Below are positions 17,890-25,891 of a DNA stretch of 64,000 bases, in pieces. Position 1 is the stretch's first letter; every line of letters starts with the position of its first letter. The notes beneath the pieces are model-generated. The model made no database searches and had not been told where the DNA came from. It was given only the letters and a program-made list of their open reading frames with translations. Both the position numbers and the translations under genes were made by a program. The stretch is from Propionibacteriaceae bacterium P6A17 (GTDB lineage Bacteria; Actinomycetota; Actinomycetes; Propionibacteriales; Propionibacteriaceae): NCBI GenBank assembly GCA_000619965.1, contig JHVD01000013.1, positions 1 to 64,000 of the forward strand, in the 5' to 3' direction.

Positions 17890-17928
17890 TGTCGACAAAC
17901 CTCTTTACTTCTTTGCCAGTCTACCGTT

Positions 17929-18810
17929 TTAGTATGAAACAGTTTTACCGTTGATGATTGCCATGATGCGCTCGAGGTCCTCTCCCGTCGCGAACTCAAT
18001 GGTGATCTTGCCCTTGTTGCGCCCGATGTTCACCTTCACCCGTGTGTCGAAGTGGTCGCTCAGCGCACTCGACAGCTCGGACTCCTGAGCCGACGCGGTC
18101 CTGGGCAGCCTTGGGGCTTTCGGCGCGGCGGGTGCCCGTCGTCCCAACGCCACGAGCTCCTCCGTGGTCCGTACCGACAGGCCTTCGGCGATGATCCGGG
18201 CCGCCAGTGCTTCCATGTCCCCCGGCGTCTCGAGCCCGAGCAACGCCTTGGCATGTCCGGCGCTCAGCACGCCGGCAGCCACCTTCGTCTGCACCGACGT
18301 CGGAAGGTTCAGCAGGCGCAGCGTGTTGGAGATCTGCGGACGCGAACGGTGGATGCGCGTCGACAGCTCCTCCTTTGTGCATCCGAACTCCCCCAGCAGC
18401 TGCTCGTACGCCATCGCCTCCTCAATCGGGTTCAGGTCCGATCGATGCACGTTCTCGATGAGCGCGTCGCGCAGCAGGGTGTCGTCGTCGGTGTGGCGCA
18501 CGATGGCCGGGATGCTGGTCTTCCCGGCGCGCTCCGACGCCCGCAGACGTCGCTCCCCCATCACCAGCTCGTACATACCCGGCTTCAGGGGTCGCACGAC
18601 GACCGGCTGCAGCACCCCGAACGCACGGATCGACTCCGCAAGCTCGGCGAGATCATCCTCATCGAAGTGCTGCCGCGGCTGCTTCGGATTGGGCCGAATA
18701 CTGTCGATGGGTAGCTCGCGCAGCGTCGGCTGCGACGTCGTGGGCTCCTCAGTCCGCGCCAGCAGCCCGTCGAGGCCCTTGCCAAGTCTCGATTGCTTCG
18801 GTGCAGCCAT
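17929..18810 (-). CDS. parB: Chromosome partitioning protein ParB
   Basis: The protein has 293 residues. It has the basic start KQSRLGKGLDGLLA, an N-terminal CTPase/ParB domain with RPNPKQPR, GERRLRAS (arginine-rich box II) and ENVHRSDLNPIEEA, then the helix-turn-helix KEELSTRIHRSRPQISNTLR. The C-terminal dimerisation domain ends ATGEDLERIMAIIN. ParB binds parS, spreads as a CTP-dependent clamp and works with ParA to segregate origins. The ATG lies 2 bases after the parA stop, so the two genes form an operon. Candidate parS sites lie at 19725 and 19948, within and just before parA. Confidence 0.97.
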   Translation of the reverse strand: MAAPKQSRLGKGLDGLLARTEEPTTSQPTLRELPIDSIRPNPKQPRQHFDEDDLAELAESIRAFGVLQPVVVRPLKPGMYELVMGERRLRASERAGKTSIPAIVRHTDDDTLLRDALIENVHRSDLNPIEEAMAYEQLLGEFGCTKEELSTRIHRSRPQISNTLRLLNLPTSVQTKVAAGVLSAGHAKALLGLETPGDMEALAARIIAEGLSVRTTEELVALGRRAPAAPKAPRLPRTASAQESELSSALSDHFDTRVKVNIGRNKGKITIEFATGEDLERIMAIINGKTVSY

Positions 18811-18812
18811 GT

Positions 18813-19814
18813 CTACTCCTTCGTCTCCGCCTGGCTGGCGATCTCCTCGGCGACTGCCGTGTAGGCGACGGCGCCGTCGGAGCGCGGTTGATATGTGAGC
18901 ACGGTCTGGCCGAAGCTCGGCGCCTCGGCGATGCGCACCGAGCGCGGGATTTCGACGTCGAGCGTCTCGTCCGGGAAGTGCTTGCGCACCTCCGTCGCCA
19001 CATCCTTCGAGAGGTTGGTGCGCTTGTCGTACATCGTCAGCAGGATGTTCGTGAGCTTGAGATCGTCGTTCAGAGATCCCTTGATCTTGTTGATCGTGCT
19101 CATCAGAGCCGTGACGCCTTCGAGCGCGTAGTACTCGGTCTGGATCGGCACCATGATCTCGGTGGCCGCGACCAGCGCATTGAGCGTCAGCATGCCCAGC
19201 GACGGGGGACAGTCAATGAACACGTAGTCAGCACCGGACTGCTCGAGATACTCGTCGAGCGCGTGCTTCATGCGCGCCTCACGGCCGGCCATGGTCGCGA
19301 GTTCCATCTCCGCCGCCGCGAGATCCACCGTCGCCGGCAGGACGTGGAGATTGGGGGAATGGGGCGTGAGTTGTGTGTGCGCGATGATCGGGTCACCCTC
19401 GACGAGCACCTCATAGGTTCCCAGAGTCCCGGGGGAGTGCTCGACGCCGAGTGCGGTGGAGGCATTGCCCTGGGGATCGTTGTCGATTACGAGGACATTG
19501 AGCCCACCGAGCGCGAGTGCCATCGCGACGTTGACCGTCGTGGTCGTCTTGCCGACGCCGCCCTTCTGGTTGGCCACGACGAAGACCCTCGGCTGCTCGG
19601 GGCGGGGGAGTCGCGGTGCGTCCATCTCCTCCGGGTACAGCTCGTCACCGTACTCGTCGCCGTACTCCTCGGTCTCGTCGTAGAGGGCGGCCCTCCGCGG
19701 ACTCGCCGGTGCCGTAGCGCCATCCGTTCCACGTGGAACGTTCGCGTGATCCTTCCAGAAATCCTCGCCATTGCTCACCGGACGCGGCTTCCGCTTCCTG
19801 AAGAAGATGGCCAC
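18813..19814 (-). CDS. parA: Chromosome partitioning ATPase ParA (Soj)
   Basis: The 333-residue protein has the deviant Walker A motif KGGVGKTTTT at residues 84-93 after NQ, DNDPQGNASTALG as the switch region, and YVFIDCPPSLGMLTLNAL. The C-terminal part holds the DNA-binding and dimer regions. It has an N-terminal extension of about 75 residues, acidic and Tyr-rich (DETEEYGDEYGDELYPEE), longer than the short lead in classical Soj. Such extensions occur in actinobacterial ParA proteins and may bind polar partners. It is the first gene of parA-parB, and a parS-like site lies inside its own 5' coding region. Confidence 0.96.
   Translation of the reverse strand: MAIFFRKRKPRPVSNGEDFWKDHANVPRGTDGATAPASPRRAALYDETEEYGDEYGDELYPEEMDAPRLPRPEQPRVFVVANQKGGVGKTTTTVNVAMALALGGLNVLVIDNDPQGNASTALGVEHSPGTLGTYEVLVEGDPIIAHTQLTPHSPNLHVLPATVDLAAAEMELATMAGREARMKHALDEYLEQSGADYVFIDCPPSLGMLTLNALVAATEIMVPIQTEYYALEGVTALMSTINKIKGSLNDDLKLTNILLTMYDKRTNLSKDVATEVRKHFPDETLDVEIPRSVRIAEAPSFGQTVLTYQPRSDGAVAYTAVAEEIASQAETKE
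19725..19740. other. parS site within the 5' end of parA
   Basis: The 16-base perfect palindrome CGTTCCACGTGGAACG is a variant of the bacterial parS consensus (TGTTTCACGTGAAACA; actinobacterial copies often carry GGAAC). It lies about 25 codons into the parA reading frame. It should be a ParB nucleation site. Confidence 0.85.
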
Positions 19815-19940
19815 ACGTGCTCCTCTCGATCAACCCGTCCGATCCTACCCGTCTACCCCGCTCGACACGCCAGCGCGTCGCGGCCAAATCGAGGAGCGCT
19901 GGCCCATCGCTGCCCAATGGAATCAACGGCGAGACACGAC

Positions 19941-19970
19941 GGCGGGGCGTTCCACGTGGAACGCCCCGCC
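19941..19970. other. parS site embedded in a 30-bp perfect palindrome between rsmG and parA
   Basis: The same 16-base parS core as at 19725 occupies 19948-19963 and is extended by GGCGGGG/CCCCGCC arms to a 30-base perfect palindrome. It lies 23 bases past the rsmG stop and 126 bases before the parA start, so as RNA it would form a GC-rich terminator-like hairpin for rsmG. One sequence may therefore serve both as ParB site and terminator. The rest of 19815-19993 shows no gene. Confidence 0.85.
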
Positions 19971-19993
19971 CTACGGTCTCCTCGGCCGAGTGC

Positions 19994-20650
19994 CTACACG
20001 TCGCGCCGGCAGCGAACAGCGCGGGTCCCGGGCAGACCTGGCCCGGGGGAGAGCTCCAACACCTCCGCGCGAAGGCGGCACTGGCGCAGCACCTTCGCCG
20101 CCTTCGCCATCTCCTGCTCCGCAGATTGACCCTTGAGCGCCAGCAGCACCCCGTCGGGAAGGAACAGCTCCTGCGTCCATCCGATCAGCTTCCCCAAAGG
20201 TGCGACCGCCCGACCGGTCACCACGTCGAAGGCTCCCAGCCCGGGTGCCGAGCGGCGAAGGTCCTCGGCACGACCGCGATGCACGCGCACACGATCCCCA
20301 AGGCCCAGCTCATCCACCGCAAGTGTCAGGAACGCCGAGCGACGCTCCAGGGGCTCGATGAGGGTGACCTCCAGGTCGGGACGGACGATCGCGAGGGGAA
20401 TACCCGGGAGCCCGGCCCCCGAGCCGACGTCGGCAACGGAGACCCCGTCGGGGATGACATCCACGAGCGCGGCCGAGTTGGCCACATGACGGGACCACAG
20501 CTTGCCGCCCTCGCGCGGCCCGAGCAGTCCCCACTCGATTCCACGGGAAGCCAATATATCGACATACTGCTTTAGCTGTTCCCCTGCAAAGGGATATAAA
20601 GACAAGAGCGCGGCCGAAGCCGCGCCCTCGCCGTCGAGTTGCTGCTCCAC
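19994..20650 (-). CDS. rsmG: 16S rRNA (guanine-N7) methyltransferase RsmG
   Basis: The 218-residue protein (GidB) has the AdoMet-binding core [24 protein letters not shown], and RAVAPLGKL, matching the family that methylates G527 of 16S rRNA. The GTG start at 20650 follows the khpB stop by 2 bases with AGAAGGG upstream, so translation is coupled. It is part of the rpmH-rnpA-yidD-yidC-khpB-rsmG row typical of origins. Confidence 0.96.
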   Translation of the reverse strand: MEQQLDGEGAASAALLSLYPFAGEQLKQYVDILASRGIEWGLLGPREGGKLWSRHVANSAALVDVIPDGVSVADVGSGAGLPGIPLAIVRPDLEVTLIEPLERRSAFLTLAVDELGLGDRVRVHRGRAEDLRRSAPGLGAFDVVTGRAVAPLGKLIGWTQELFLPDGVLLALKGQSAEQEMAKAAKVLRQCRLRAEVLELSPGPGLPGTRAVRCRRDV

Positions 20651-20652
20651 AC

Positions 20653-21117
20653 TCAGCCCTTCTGGACGACAACGCGCCGATTCGGCGGCTCGCCCTCCGA
20701 CTCGCTCACGAGCCCGGCCGCAGCCACCTCGTCGTGGACGATCTTGCGCTCGTAGGCATTCAGCGGCATGAGGCGCACGGGCTCGCCCGTGTCCTGCACT
20801 TCTGCGATCGCGTCCTTCGCCATTGCGACGAGCTCCGCGCGACGACGAGCGCGGAAGCCGCCGACGTCGACCATGAGCCGCGAGCGGTGACCCGTCTCCG
20901 TTATGACGACGAGCCGCGCCAGCTCCTGAAGCGCCTCGAGCACTTCACCGTCCTTGCCAACCAGCAGCTCGGAATCGGTGTCGATGGCGACGAACGCGCG
21001 CCCGTCGGCGACGGAGTTCTCGATGTCGCCGTCGAGGTCGGCGATGTCGAGGAGCTCCTCAAGGTAGTCGGCGACGAGGTCGCCCTCGGCCAGCAGGCTG
21101 GCCTGGTTGTCACTCAT
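20653..21117 (-). CDS. khpB: RNA-binding protein KhpB/Jag (KH-R3H)
   Basis: The 154-residue protein has an acidic lead, a KH domain around [20 protein letters not shown] and a C-terminal R3H domain ([14 protein letters not shown], then [12 protein letters not shown]). The Jag/SpoIIIJ-associated family binds RNA. It is shorter than the Bacillus-type protein and lacks the Jag-N domain, as usual in actinobacteria. It lies between yidC and rsmG. Confidence 0.94.
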   Translation of the reverse strand: MSDNQASLLAEGDLVADYLEELLDIADLDGDIENSVADGRAFVAIDTDSELLVGKDGEVLEALQELARLVVITETGHRSRLMVDVGGFRARRRAELVAMAKDAIAEVQDTGEPVRLMPLNAYERKIVHDEVAAAGLVSESEGEPPNRRVVVQKG

Positions 21118-21182
21118 GCGAGTCCTTTCTCACGATGGGTGGCCCGAGCGGGCCGGGAGGACAGGGGGCGGTCCGGCGCCGC

Positions 21183-22313
21183 CTACTTCTTCTTCCGCTG
21201 GGAGCGGGTCTGCTGCTTCGGCTGCTGTCGCGTGACGACCTTCTTGCCGTCGCTGGTCACGCGCACCGTCGAGCGGGTCACCTGCTGACGCTGCACCTTC
21301 GCAGGTGCGGTCGCGGCGTTGGCGGCACCCTCTGCGGTCTCGGTCGACGACGAGACGGTCTCCTGACCGCGGACGGTACGCGTCGTGCCCTTCGTCTCGC
21401 GGCTGCGGCGAGCCTTCTCGCGGCGCTTGCGCATGATCTCGTCCGGGTCGAGGCCCTTGGCTCGCATGCGCTCCTCCCAGTCGATGTACGCGGGGGTGTT
21501 GGGCGCGGGGTTGTTGCGGATGAGGATGCCCTGCTGGGCCATGGTCCAGACGTTGGAGGCCAGCCAGTACACCAGGACACCGATCGGGATGACCACCGCG
21601 GAGGCCGCGTAGATGACGGGGAAGAGGTACAGCATCATCTTCTGCTGCTGCGCCATCGGGCCGGTCAGCGATTCCGGCGGCATGTTCTTGCGCATGAGCT
21701 GCAACTGCGTGACGAAGAGGGCCGCCACCATCAAGATCACGAGGATGATGCCGAGCACCTGCGTCGGCCCGAACGGCGTCAGCGGGAAGATCTTCGACGC
21801 CAGCTCGGCCCCGAAGAGCTTCGCCTGCTGCAGGGATTCGACGAGGTCCGGCCGCTCCTTCAGCCACGTGCCGCGCACCTGCCCATCCGACGCGCCCTGC
21901 AGCACGCGGAACAGCGCAAGGAAGATCGGCATCTGGATGAGCAGCGGGAAGCACGACGCCATCGGGTTGACGCCCTCTTCGCGGTACAGCTTCATCGACT
22001 CCTGGCCGAGACGCTCCCGGTCGTGCCCGTACTTCTTCTGCAGCTCCTGGATCTTGGGCTGCATCAGCTGCATGTTGCGGGCGCTGTTGATCTGCTTGAC
22101 GAACAGCGGGATCATCGCGGTGCGCACCACGACGGTCAGCGAGATGATCGCCAGCGTCCAGGCCACACCCTGGGGGAGCGCCAGCCAGACGCCCCACAAC
22201 CAGTGGAACAACACGAGCAGGCCGGAGACCGCCCAGTAGAGCGGCTGCATCATCGTGGACAGGGCCCCGTAGATGGAGTCCCAGATACCCAGGGGTAGGA
22301 GCAGTTCGATCAC
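21183..22313 (-). CDS. yidC: Membrane protein insertase YidC
   Basis: The 376-residue protein has the YidC/Oxa1 insertase core: WTLAIISLTVVVRTAMIPLF, a cytosolic helical hairpin with KYGHDRERLGQESMKLYREE, and later helices including FPLLIQMPIFLALFRVL and VIPIGVLVYWLASNVWTM. The tail is very basic (ending QQTRSQRKKK), typical of actinobacterial YidC contacting the ribosome. The first 30 residues include a hydrophobic segment that is probably the first membrane span. Its start overlaps the yidD stop by 4 bases. Confidence 0.97.
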   Translation of the reverse strand: MIELLLPLGIWDSIYGALSTMMQPLYWAVSGLLVLFHWLWGVWLALPQGVAWTLAIISLTVVVRTAMIPLFVKQINSARNMQLMQPKIQELQKKYGHDRERLGQESMKLYREEGVNPMASCFPLLIQMPIFLALFRVLQGASDGQVRGTWLKERPDLVESLQQAKLFGAELASKIFPLTPFGPTQVLGIILVILMVAALFVTQLQLMRKNMPPESLTGPMAQQQKMMLYLFPVIYAASAVVIPIGVLVYWLASNVWTMAQQGILIRNNPAPNTPAYIDWEERMRAKGLDPDEIMRKRREKARRSRETKGTTRTVRGQETVSSSTETAEGAANAATAPAKVQRQQVTRSTVRVTSDGKKVVTRQQPKQQTRSQRKKK

Positions 22314-22594
22314 TTCTTCACCTCGTGGTCGGTGTGTTCTGCGAAGGCCTCACTGGCCTCCCAAGCAATGCGTTCCGGGGTGCCCGGGACATAGTCGACG
22401 CCACCCATTGACCACGGGTGACAGCGGACGATGCGCTGGACGATCAGCGCGGAGCCCTTGATCGCGCCGTGGAACTCCAGGGCGCGCAGTCCGTACGCGG
22501 AGCAGGTGGGGTGGAACTTGCACACGTCGCCGTACAGCGGCGAGATGAACCGTCTCCAGCCCCGCACGAACCAGATGAGCGGGTACTTCAGCAT
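22310..22594 (-). CDS. yidD: Membrane protein insertion efficiency factor YidD
   Basis: The 94-residue protein starts at ATG 22594 (LKYPLIWFVRGWRRFISPL) and carries the family motif CKFHPTCSAYGLRAL with the two conserved Cys, then IVRCHPWSMGGVDYVP. YidD is a small amphipathic membrane-associated protein that helps YidC. Its start lies inside the end of rnpA (7-base overlap) and its stop overlaps yidC (4 bases). In-frame sequence upstream of the ATG is rejected because it covers rnpA. Confidence 0.94.
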   Translation of the reverse strand: MLKYPLIWFVRGWRRFISPLYGDVCKFHPTCSAYGLRALEFHGAIKGSALIVQRIVRCHPWSMGGVDYVPGTPERIAWEASEAFAEHTDHEVKK

Positions 22595-22938
22595 GGGGCG
22601 GCCTTGCGGAAAGCCCGCTGCCAGGCCGAGGTCACATCGTCGACGAGCTCCGGCCCCGCGAGCGCGGCTGGCGGGAGTGCCCGTACGACGACGTCGGTGG
22701 CGAAGGGCGACGACAGGCCTGCGACGATGTGACGCAGCCGTCGCTTGGTGCGGTTGCGCACCACGGCGTTGCCGACCTTCTTGGAGACGACAAAACCCAC
22801 CCGCGTGGTGGCGGGTGGATTCATCGGGTCTGGCCGGCGTACGTGCACGACGACCGTCTCGCCCGCCGCCCGCGCACCCCCGCGAAAGCACGCCGTGAAG
22901 TCGGCGGGTGCCTTCAGTCGGGATGCGACGGGCAGCAC
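22588..22938 (-). CDS. rnpA: Ribonuclease P protein component
   Basis: The GTG start at 22938 gives 116 residues beginning VLPVASRLKAPADFTACFRG. The RNR motif region RVGFVVSKKVGNAVVRNRTK is complete, as is RRLRHIV. It binds the catalytic RNase P RNA for tRNA 5' processing. An upstream in-frame extension is rejected because it would run into rpmH. The gene lies 10 bases after rpmH. Confidence 0.95.
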   Translation of the reverse strand: MLPVASRLKAPADFTACFRGGARAAGETVVVHVRRPDPMNPPATTRVGFVVSKKVGNAVVRNRTKRRLRHIVAGLSSPFATDVVVRALPPAALAGPELVDDVTSAWQRAFRKAAPC

Positions 22939-22948
22939 GGAGCCGGGC

Positions 22949-23086
22949 TCAGGCCGACAGCTCGCTGCGACCCTTGCGACGACGCGCGGCCAGGATGGCG
23001 CGGCCGGCACGAGTGCGCATCCGGGCGCGGAAGCCGTGGGTACGGCTGCGACGACGGTTGCTCGGCTGGAAGGTGCGCTTGCTCAT
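22949..23086 (-). CDS. rpmH: Ribosomal protein L34
   Basis: The 45-residue protein starts at ATG 23086 and matches bacterial L34 ([19 protein letters not shown] and [18 protein letters not shown]). It is the first gene of the minus-strand rpmH-to-rsmG row and is divergent from dnaA across 285 bases. Confidence 0.98.
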   Translation of the reverse strand: MSKRTFQPSNRRRSRTHGFRARMRTRAGRAILAARRRKGRSELSA

Positions 23087-23306
23087 GGAAGTACTCCGTT
23101 GGTCAGTCGTGTTGCCCGAGGGCAGGGGAAGGGGGCTGTCCGAGACAGCGACTTGCCAACGATACGTTGAACCCTCCGAAATCTCCAAACCTCGTCGGGT
23201 CCCAAACGAATTACACCAGTGTAGTCCAGCCGACACGCCGAGCGAATCGCCGATTCGGGTTGCGAAACCGGGCCGCGACGACTAACTTCGACACTCCGGC
23301 ATATCC

Positions 23307-23357
23307 TGTGGGAAACCATGTGGAAATGTTGACAACCATGGTGCTGCTCTCGATTAG
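23307..23357 (+). promoter_or_regulatory. dnaA upstream region: two DnaA-box-like sites and a weak promoter
   Basis: TGTGGGAAA (23307-23315) and TGTGGAAAT (23319-23327) are reverse-oriented DnaA-box-like 9-mers. TTGACA at 23329-23334 is followed after 17 bases by GATTAG at 23352-23357, a plausible weak promoter 14 bases before the dnaA GTG; the short leader makes it uncertain. This would allow dnaA autoregulation. The rest of 23087-23306 has no gene and must hold the rpmH promoter. Confidence 0.5.
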
Positions 23358-23371
23358 GACAAGGGGCTCGA

Positions 23372-24733
23372 GTGACTGAAGCAACCGACCTCGACTCCCT
23401 GTGGAGCGCGATCATCGCCTCCGTCGACACCCCCACGAGGGCATGGTTGCGTCGCACGAAACCCATCGCCATGCACGGCACGACGCTGATGCTCGCCGTC
23501 GGCGACGAGCCCACCCGCGACCGCGTCGAGACCAGGCTGCGCACCACCATCGAGAAACAGCTCTCCGAACACTTCGACGCCCCCACCCACCTCGCGGTGA
23601 TGATCGACCCCGATCAGGCACCCGAGCAGCCACCGGTGGCGGCCGCCGTCGACGAGGAGACCGCAGCCCAGATGCCCGAGCCGCTCCTCGCCCGTCCCAA
23701 GCCGGACCAGGACCTGCGCCTCAATCCCCGCTACACCTTCGAGAGCTTCGTCGCCGGCTCCTCCAACCGCTTCGCGCACGCCGCGGCGGCCGCCGTCGCG
23801 GAAACTCCCGGCAAGTCGTACAACCCGCTGCTGATCTACGGCGCCTCGGGCCTCGGCAAGACGCACCTCCTGCACGCGATCGGCCACTACGTGCGCAGCT
23901 ACTACGAGGGCCTGCGCGTGAAGTACGTCTCCACCGAGGAGCTCACCAACGACTTCATCAACGCGATCTCGAGCAACCGCACCGCCGAGTTCCGCAGCTC
24001 CTACCGCGACATCGACGTCCTCCTCATCGACGACATCCAGTTCCTGGCGCAGAAGATCCAGACGCAGGAGGAGTTCTTCCACACGTTCAACACGCTGCAC
24101 AACGCGCAGAAGCAGATCGTGATGACCTCCGACCGCCCGCCCAAGCTCCTCGAGGCGCTCGAGCCCAGGCTGCGCTCGCGCTTCGAGTGGGGCCTCATGA
24201 CCGACATCCAGCCGCCCGACCTCGAGACGCGCATCGCGATCCTCCGCAAGAAGGTGGCCTCGCAGCGCCTCACCGCGGGCACCCAGGTCCTCGAACTGAT
24301 CGCCGCGAGGGTCACGTCGAACATCCGCGAGCTGGAGGGCGCGCTCACCCGCATCGCGGCGCTCGCGAGCCTCAACCAGCAGGAGATCACCCCGGAGCTC
24401 GCCGCCAGCGTCCTCGACGACCTCATGCCGGAGGGGGAGGTGCAGGTCGACGCGCAGTCGATCATCCAGGCCACCAGCGCCTACTTCGGGATCAGCGTCG
24501 ACGACCTCACCGGCCCCAGCCGGGTCGCGAACATCGCGATGCCGCGCCACATCGCCATCTACCTGTGCCGCGAGCTGACGGACCTGTCGCTGCCGAAGAT
24601 CGGCGCGAAGTTCGGCGGCCGCGACCACTCGACCGTCCTCAACTCCGTGCGCCGCATCACCGACCGCATCAGCGAGGACCGCGCGCTGTACACGCAGGTC
24701 ACCGAGCTCACCAACCGCATCAAGCACGGCTGA
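23372..24733 (+). CDS. dnaA: Chromosomal replication initiator DnaA
   Basis: The 453-residue protein starts at GTG 23372 behind AAGGGG. Domain I is residues 1-75 and the short, acidic/proline-rich domain II is 76-115. The AAA+ domain has GASGLGKT (157-164), VLLIDDIQF (about 217-225) and the arginine finger region. Domain IV carries the signature GGRDHSTV near 414. DnaA-ATP unwinds the origin that lies directly downstream. Domain II is short compared with Streptomyces DnaA. Confidence 0.98.
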   Translation: MTEATDLDSLWSAIIASVDTPTRAWLRRTKPIAMHGTTLMLAVGDEPTRDRVETRLRTTIEKQLSEHFDAPTHLAVMIDPDQAPEQPPVAAAVDEETAAQMPEPLLARPKPDQDLRLNPRYTFESFVAGSSNRFAHAAAAAVAETPGKSYNPLLIYGASGLGKTHLLHAIGHYVRSYYEGLRVKYVSTEELTNDFINAISSNRTAEFRSSYRDIDVLLIDDIQFLAQKIQTQEEFFHTFNTLHNAQKQIVMTSDRPPKLLEALEPRLRSRFEWGLMTDIQPPDLETRIAILRKKVASQRLTAGTQVLELIAARVTSNIRELEGALTRIAALASLNQQEITPELAASVLDDLMPEGEVQVDAQSIIQATSAYFGISVDDLTGPSRVANIAMPRHIAIYLCRELTDLSLPKIGAKFGGRDHSTVLNSVRRITDRISEDRALYTQVTELTNRIKHG

Positions 24734-24741
24734 GCCATCCC

Positions 24742-24788
24742 CGACGACGTCCCTCCGCCACCGCGCGTCCGGCCGAGGGACGTCGTCG
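24742..24788 (+). terminator. Hairpin terminator after dnaA
   Basis: Perfect 14-base arms (CGACGACGTCCCTC and complement) flank a 19-base loop, starting 8 bases after the dnaA stop. It separates dnaA transcription from the DnaA-box cluster. Confidence 0.7.
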
Positions 24789-24813
24789 CGACCCTTCCGA
24801 CACCCGCACCAAC

Positions 24814-24979
24814 TGTGGAAAACTTGTCGCGCACAACTGTGGAGACTGCTGTGGAGAACTTCGAGCCGAGCAGTCTCCACAAATCACAACCGTGTGCTTC
24901 ATCAGCTCCAGGGCGGGTTGTCCACACCGGGTTGGTGGCGTGGGACTAGGGCAGACGAAACTTCTCCACAGTCTCCACA
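24814..24979. other. oriC: Origin of replication (oriC): DnaA-box cluster
   Basis: Seven DnaA-box-like 9-mers lie within 166 bases. In reverse orientation they are TGTGGAAAA (24814), TGTGGAGAC (24838) and TGTGGAGAA (24850). In forward orientation they are GTCTCCACA (24873), TTGTCCACA (24918), TTCTCCACA (24962) and GTCTCCACA (24971). The inverted arrangement of the two halves around about 24865 is clear. The stretch from 24980 to 25020 (AGCTATGACGATGATGAG) is the least GC-rich part and could be the unwinding element, but no strong AT block is present. The site lies between dnaA and an ABC transporter, not directly before dnaN. Confidence 0.88.
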
Positions 24980-25071
24980 GCAGCTATGACGATGATGAGT
25001 AGACACACATCCCCATGTCTTCAAGGACACAGCCGTGGAGAGTGAGCGAATCCGGCAGGTAGTGTCGAGGC

Positions 25072-25887
25072 GTGAACGTAGCAGCGCGGACGGTGGGGCT
25101 CACCAAGGAGTACGGCAGCGGCGACACCCTGGTGGTGGCGCTGCGCAGCGTGGACTTCGAGGTCGAGGCGGGAAGGTTCACGGCCATCATGGGCCCTTCC
25201 GGCTCCGGCAAGTCCACCCTCATGCACCTGCTCGCCGCGCTCGACACCCCGACGGCCGGACAGGTCTACCTGGGCGACACCAACGTCGCGCAGCTCGCCG
25301 ACACCCCGCTCACCGAGCTGCGCCGCGAACGCGTCGGCTTCATCTTCCAGTCGTTCAACCTCGTCCCGACGCTCACCGCGCGCGAAAACATCGTGCTGCC
25401 GCTGAAGATCGCCGGCAAGGCCGTCGACGAGGAGTGGTTCGGGCGGCTGGTCGACACGCTCGCCATCGGCGACCGCCTCACCCACAAGCCGACGGAACTC
25501 TCCGGCGGGCAGCAGCAGCGCGTCGCGTGCGCCCGTGCACTGATCACCAGGCCGGAGATCGTGTTCGCCGATGAGCCGACGGGCAACCTCGACTCCGCCA
25601 CGGCCCAGGAGGTGCTGGGCTTCCTGCGCCGCAGCGTCGACGAGCTCGGGCAGACCATCGTGATGGTCACCCACGACGCGCACGCGGCCAGCTACGCGGA
25701 CCGCGTCGTCTTCCTCTCCGACGGGCGCATCGTCGAGGACCTCCATGGCGCCGGCCAGGACGAGATCCTCGACGTCGTCTCGATGCGCTACCACCGAGCG
25801 TCGACGGCCAGACCGGGGAGCGCACCGGATCCTGCCGACGACGACGAGGCGCCCGCAGCGTCGAGCAAGCCGCGTCGGGCGATGTGA
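25072..25887 (+). CDS. ABC transporter ATP-binding protein (MacB/LolD type)
   Basis: The 271-residue protein has Walker [10 protein letters not shown] (41-49), the Q-loop [11 protein letters not shown] (90-100), signature LSGGQQQR (143-150) and Walker [13 protein letters not shown] (163-174). It belongs to the MacB/LolD/FtsE-like group that powers exporters or mechanotransmission complexes. After the ATPase core there is a tail of about 40 residues rich in Asp, Ala and Pro. The start is GTG at 25072. The permease begins 4 bases after the stop. Position between oriC and dnaN is unusual. Confidence 0.9.
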   Translation: MNVAARTVGLTKEYGSGDTLVVALRSVDFEVEAGRFTAIMGPSGSGKSTLMHLLAALDTPTAGQVYLGDTNVAQLADTPLTELRRERVGFIFQSFNLVPTLTARENIVLPLKIAGKAVDEEWFGRLVDTLAIGDRLTHKPTELSGGQQQRVACARALITRPEIVFADEPTGNLDSATAQEVLGFLRRSVDELGQTIVMVTHDAHAASYADRVVFLSDGRIVEDLHGAGQDEILDVVSMRYHRASTARPGSAPDPADDDEAPAASSKPRRAM

Positions 25888-25891
25888 CGGC

